Of a DNA stretch of 19,381 bases, positions 17,061 to 19,381 are shown one piece after another. This stretch comes from CAISIP01 sp031367285 (GTDB lineage Bacteria > Pseudomonadota > Gammaproteobacteria > Burkholderiales > Burkholderiaceae_C). The DNA lies in the NCBI GenBank assembly GCA_031367285.1, contig JANLPN010000531.1, positions 1-19,381 on the forward strand. The letters run 5' to 3'. Each line of letters opens with the position of its first letter. Position 1 is the first letter of the stretch. The position numbers and the translations under genes were made by a program. Under the pieces are notes generated by a model that saw only the letters and a program-made list of their open reading frames with translations, did not search any database and was not told the origin of the DNA.

Positions 17061-17293
17061 GGGAACTCCTGATATCGACGGGAAAAACCCCAGCCTTGCT
17101 GTTGCTCCGGACCCTGGCTGTATGGACGCTGATGGGCGCGGAAAAGCACAAGCAGGCGCGCAGTGTAAGGAATTAAGCGGCTGGCGACCTTGCGGTGGCA
17201 CACATTTGCCCCAAAATGTGGTGCAACAAACACAGAACGAAGTTTCTCAAGAGACAGACTTGCACCCAAGTCATGTCGCGCAAAGGGGCATGA
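17061..17293. promoter_or_regulatory. Divergent intergenic region between the decarboxylase and nfeD genes
   Basis: This is 233 bp without a supported gene, and it must contain the promoters of both divergent genes. A perfect 7-bp inverted repeat, CACATTT (17201-17207) and AAATGTG (17214-17220) with a 6-nt spacer, is the only clear symmetric site and could be an operator. On the minus strand TACACT (complement of 17162-17167) could be a -10 for the decarboxylase, but no good -35 accompanies it. No riboswitch or terminator was recognised. Confidence 0.35.
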
Positions 17294-17719
17294 ATGGCTG
17301 AGTCAAGCATCTGGTGGTTATGCGCGGGAGCGGCAGTCGCGGTGGAACTGTTGACAGGCACGTTCTACCTGCTCATGCTCAGTCTGGGATTGGTTGCCGC
17401 CGCCATCGCCGCCCACCTCGGGGCCAGCGTGGTGGTTCAACTGCTGGTTTCGGCTCTGGTCGGTGGCGGTGCCGTAATCGGCTGGCATATCCGGCAAGGT
17501 CGACGACCGTCGTCGCCAGCAGCCGGCGCAAATCGCGATGTCAACCTGGACATCGGCGAAACCGTACAGGTCGACACATGGCACGCGGACGGCACGGCCA
17601 CTGTGCAGTACCGCGGCGCCAACTGGACCGTGCTGCATCGAAGCGGAAACGCGCCATCCACCGGCGCCCATCGCGTGGTGGAGGTGATCGGAAGTCGCCT
17701 GATGGTCGAAAAAATCTAG
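17294..17719 (+). CDS. NfeD family membrane protein
   Basis: This short NfeD-type protein of 141 residues forms a functional pair with SPFH/stomatin proteins in bacterial membranes. It has about three hydrophobic segments at roughly 6-21, 23-42 and 46-66. A soluble OB-fold domain follows (about 85-140), recognisable from V-N-L-D-I-G-E-T-V-Q-V and the G-T-A-T-V-Q-Y-R-G-A-N-W stretch. The end, V-V-E-V-I-G-S-R-L-M-V, is typical. It lacks the N-terminal ClpP-like protease domain of long NfeD proteins. The ATG at 17294 has AAAGGGG just upstream. It is followed 74 bp later by the SPFH gene on the same strand, a classic pairing that supports both calls. Confidence 0.92.
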   Translation: MAESSIWWLCAGAAVAVELLTGTFYLLMLSLGLVAAAIAAHLGASVVVQLLVSALVGGGAVIGWHIRQGRRPSSPAAGANRDVNLDIGETVQVDTWHADGTATVQYRGANWTVLHRSGNAPSTGAHRVVEVIGSRLMVEKI

Positions 17720-17793
17720 CGCCGCCTACCTGCACCGCAGCCTCACAAGACAAGCCCAAAGCCGAAGCGCAAGATCAACCCCTGGAAGCCACT

Positions 17794-18738
17794 ATGTACA
17801 TCGCCCTTACTATTTTTGTCATCGCGGTCATCTTCATTACACGGTCCGTCAAAATCGTGCCGCAACAGCATGCCTGGGTGATCGAACGCCTTGGCAAGTA
17901 CCACACCACCTTGACCCCCGGCCTGCAAATCCTGGTGCCCTTTGTGGACCGTGTGGCTTACAAACACGTACTCAAGGAGATACCGCTGGATATCCCCAGC
18001 CAGGTCTGTATCACTCGGGACAACACGCAACTGCAGGTGGACGGTATCCTGTACTTCCAGGTCACCGACGCCATGCGCGCCAGCTACGGCTCGTCGAACT
18101 ACATCATGGCGATCTCGCAACTGGCACAGACATCCTTGCGTTCGGTAATCGGCAAGCTGGAGCTGGACAAGACCTTTGAAGAACGCGCCATCATCAATTC
18201 GCAAGTGGTCGCGGCCATTGACGAAGCGGCTTTGAACTGGGGCGTCAAGGTGCTGCGTTATGAAATCAAGGACCTGACCCCGCCGAAAGAGATCCTGCAT
18301 GCGATGCAGTCGCAGATCACGGCCGAACGCGAAAAACGCGCGCTGATCGCCGCGTCCGAAGGCCGTCGCCAGGAACAGATAAATATCGCCACCGGTGAAC
18401 GTGAGGCCTTCATCGCGCGCTCCGAAGGCGAAAAGCAGGCGGTAATCAACAAGGCGCAGGGCGACGCCCAGTCCATCCTCGCGGTCGCCGAGGCCACCGG
18501 GCAAGCGATTGAACGTATTGCCGCCGCCATTCGCCAGCCAGGTGGCGAGCAGGCGGTTCAACTCAAAGTTGCCGAGAAGGCCGTCGAGGCCTATAGCCGG
18601 GTCGCCAGCGACGCCACAACCACTTTGATCGTGCCCAGCAACATGACGGAAGTTTCCGCCCTGATTTCCTCGGCCATGAAAATGGTGCAGGCAAACAAGC
18701 CCGAACCGCAACAGCCTGCCGCGAAAACCGGATTCTGA
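17794..18738 (+). CDS. SPFH/Band 7 (stomatin-like, QmcA-type) membrane protein
   Basis: This is a membrane-anchored SPFH protein of 314 residues that likely forms large oligomers in membrane microdomains and may regulate membrane proteases such as FtsH. An N-terminal hydrophobic anchor (about 2-16) is followed by the stomatin opening I-V-P-Q-Q-H-A-W-V-I-E-R-L-G-K-Y at 21-36. The SPFH domain runs to about 195, with T-R-D-N-T-Q-L-Q-V-D-G and L-R-S-V-I-G-K-L-E-L-D. A long Ala/Glu/Arg-rich coiled coil then spans about 185-265 (A-E-R-E-K-R, S-E-G-E-K-Q). The ATG at 17794 has GGAAG upstream; the open frame further 5' overlaps nfeD and is rejected. It is the downstream partner of the NfeD gene. E. 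coli QmcA is the nearest named relative I recognise, so I leave the symbol empty. Confidence 0.93.
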   Translation: MYIALTIFVIAVIFITRSVKIVPQQHAWVIERLGKYHTTLTPGLQILVPFVDRVAYKHVLKEIPLDIPSQVCITRDNTQLQVDGILYFQVTDAMRASYGSSNYIMAISQLAQTSLRSVIGKLELDKTFEERAIINSQVVAAIDEAALNWGVKVLRYEIKDLTPPKEILHAMQSQITAEREKRALIAASEGRRQEQINIATGEREAFIARSEGEKQAVINKAQGDAQSILAVAEATGQAIERIAAAIRQPGGEQAVQLKVAEKAVEAYSRVASDATTTLIVPSNMTEVSALISSAMKMVQANKPEPQQPAAKTGF

Positions 18739-18742
18739 GAGG

Positions 18743-18770
18743 TGAGCTACCGATAACGCGCTGGTACAAT
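18743..18770 (+). promoter_or_regulatory. Likely sigma-70 promoter of tRNA-Ser
   Basis: The -10 hexamer TACAAT is at 18765-18770, 10 nt before the mature tRNA. The -35 region is poor (TGAGCT at 18743-18748, 16-nt spacer). A G/C-rich discriminator, CGCGCC, lies between the -10 and the tRNA. That kind of discriminator is typical of stable-RNA promoters under stringent control. The site begins 4 nt after the SPFH stop codon. Confidence 0.55.
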
Positions 18771-18780
18771 CGCGCCTGCC

Positions 18781-18870
18781 GGAGAGGTGGATGAGCGGTT
18801 TAAGTCACACGCCTGGAAAGCGTGCGAGGGGTAAAACCCTCCGCGGGTTCGAATCCCGCCTTCTCCGCCA
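18781..18870 (+). tRNA. tRNA-Ser (anticodon GGA)
   Basis: This is a 90-nt class II tRNA with encoded CCA. The acceptor stem GGAGAGG pairs with CTTCTCC, then G and CCA. The anticodon stem CACGC/GCGTG (18808-18812 and 18820-18824) encloses the loop CTGGAAA, with anticodon GGA at 18815-18817. A long variable arm (GAGGGGTAAAACCCTC region) marks a serine tRNA. The T-arm GCGGG-TTCGAAT-CCCGC is intact. It decodes UCC and UCU. It follows the SPFH gene and has its own terminator. Confidence 0.98.
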
Positions 18871-18878
18871 GAAAATGC

Positions 18879-18907
18879 ACAAAACGGGCCCTTGCGGCCC
18901 GTTTTGT
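18879..18907 (+). terminator. Intrinsic terminator after tRNA-Ser
   Basis: A perfect 12-bp stem, ACAAAACGGGCC (18879-18890) and GGCCCGTTTTGT (18896-18907), has a 5-nt loop CTTGC. The descending arm contains a TTTT tract, so the signal works mainly through the GC-rich core CGGGCC/GGCCCG followed by Us. It starts 9 nt after the tRNA CCA and should end both the tRNA transcript and any read-through from nfeD-SPFH. The near-symmetric A/T flanks make it potentially bidirectional. Confidence 0.88.
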
Positions 18908-19001
18908 ATGCGCCGCTCTTAACGGCTGACACTGTCCCTTTTGCAAAGAGTCTTGCTCATGCGGACCATACCTCTCGTCGGTCCGGACTACGCGGCCGAA
19001 C

Positions 19002-19258
19002 ATGAGTGAGTCGCTGATGTTGATGCAAGAGCTGCCGCCCGACAACCCTGCGCCGCTGGCAGGTAAACGCTTGCGGCGGCCCAACCAGTGGCTGGACTGG
19101 ATACTCGGCTTCCGTCCCCAGGTGGAGCAGTTTTCCGCAAACGTGCGCGCACGCCTTGGCGCAGCTACATCACCCCGTTGATCGCGCTGGACCACCATTT
19201 CGAGAGCCGCGGCGCTTGGGAGCTCACGCACTCGACCTTCGCCGCCAACGGGAGGTAG
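19002..19258 (+). pseudogene. Unrecognised small ORF, apparently split by a frameshift
   Basis: From the ATG at 19002 the frame encodes 57 residues (M-S-E-S-L-M-L-M-Q-E-L-P-P...), including R-R-P-N-Q-W-L-D-W-I-L-G-F, and stops near 19176. A second frame takes over around 19142-19165 and encodes R-S-Y-I-T-P-L-I-A-L-D-H-H-F-E-S-R-G-A-W-E-L up to TAG at 19256-19258. Both halves have protein-like composition, and one single-base indel in GTGCGCGCACGCC would join them into an 85-residue product. I do not recognise the family. It may be a decayed gene, a sequencing error, or two unrelated chance frames. It sits between two strong terminators, right after a tRNA gene. Confidence 0.35.
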
Positions 19259-19298
19259 GCTGAAATCGCCGCAAAGACTCCTCTTTTTGACAGCCGTA

Positions 19299-19325
19299 AA
19301 AAAGCCCCGCCGTGCGGGGCTTTTT
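19299..19325. terminator. Intrinsic terminator, bidirectional hairpin near right edge
   Basis: A perfect 12-bp stem, AAAAAGCCCCGC (19299-19310) and GCGGGGCTTTTT (19314-19325), has a 3-nt loop CGT. It has U-tracts in both orientations (five T on the plus strand, six on the minus). It can end plus-strand transcription from the 19002-19258 ORF. It can also end minus-strand transcription from the gene that appears to stop at 19345, which lies 20 bp away, a typical distance. Confidence 0.9.
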
Positions 19326-19344
19326 CTTGTGGCGAGTAGCCGGA

Positions 19345-19381
19345 TTAGCGGATTACCGCCAGATCAACCATCTTGCCGCCC
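19345..19381 (-). CDS. Possible C-terminal end of a minus-strand gene (cut by window edge)
   Basis: On the minus strand one frame entering from the right edge reads G-G-K-M-V-D-L-A-V-I-R and then TAA at 19345-19347. A strong intrinsic terminator lies 20 bp downstream in the same direction, which supports a real gene end. Only 11 codons are visible, so no family can be named. Confidence 0.4.
   Translation of the reverse strand, partial: GGKMVDLAVIR

Noticed and set aside
15006..17072. 688-codon open frame on the plus strand
   Set aside because: It is an antisense shadow of the decarboxylase gene, whose PLP motifs and ribosome binding site are clear.
17061..17201. N-terminal extension of the decarboxylase
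   Set aside because: A perfect AGGAG site precedes the ATG at 17060 and the extension has no family resemblance.
17314..17793. N-terminal extension of the SPFH protein frame
   Set aside because: It overlaps nfeD in another frame. The true start at 17794 has a ribosome binding site and a typical membrane-anchor N-terminus.
18800..19231. 143-codon minus-strand frame crossing the tRNA
   Set aside because: It runs antisense through a confident tRNA-Ser and its terminator, and I see no recognisable protein features.
1..19381. CRISPR array, phage genes, toxin-antitoxin or defence system
   Set aside because: I found no regularly spaced repeats, integrase, transposase or recognisable defence protein on either strand.

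Overview
The window looks like a Burkholderiales chromosome, most likely Comamonadaceae (a Rhodoferax/Polaromonas-like organism). This rests on the high G+C content, the protein sequences as I recognise them, and the gene combinations. The genus is an inference, since no database search was possible. Almost everything is conserved chromosomal housekeeping DNA, and I see no phage, CRISPR array, defence island or obvious novel system. The most unusual content is two palindromic repeat elements inside an essential translation operon and a frame-broken small ORF next to a tRNA gene. Layout from left to right: (1) Positions 1-8095, all minus strand, read right to left as rimP - nusA - infB - rbfA - truB - typA/bipA, with typA running off the left edge. 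This is the classic transcription/translation operon: ribosome maturation factor, transcription elongation factor, initiation factor IF-2, 30S maturation factor, tRNA psi55 synthase and a ribosome-associated GTPase. A 73-bp inverted-repeat element lies at the rbfA/truB junction and supplies the likely truB start codon. An 81-bp nested palindrome fills most of the infB/rbfA gap. (2) Positions 8161-8198 hold a minus-oriented intrinsic terminator that separates the rimP operon from the operon upstream. (3) Positions 8276-13861, minus strand, carry a complete yejABEF-type oligopeptide ABC importer (binding protein, two permeases, double ATPase) in one tightly packed operon. (4) Position 13899 starts fabI (enoyl-ACP reductase), divergent from yejA and convergent with the next gene. 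(5) Positions 14697-17060, minus strand, encode a PLP-dependent Orn/Lys/Arg decarboxylase. (6) Positions 17294-18738, plus strand, hold an nfeD - SPFH (stomatin/QmcA-like) membrane-protein pair. A tRNA-Ser(GGA) gene follows with its own promoter and a strong terminator. (7) Positions 18908-19381 contain an unrecognised, apparently frame-disrupted small ORF, a second strong hairpin terminator, and what may be the last codons of a minus-strand gene. Working together, the left half is the cell's translation-factor operon. The middle is a peptide-uptake operon back to back with an essential fatty-acid synthesis gene. The right part is a polyamine or acid-stress type decarboxylase, a membrane-microdomain pair and a stable RNA gene.
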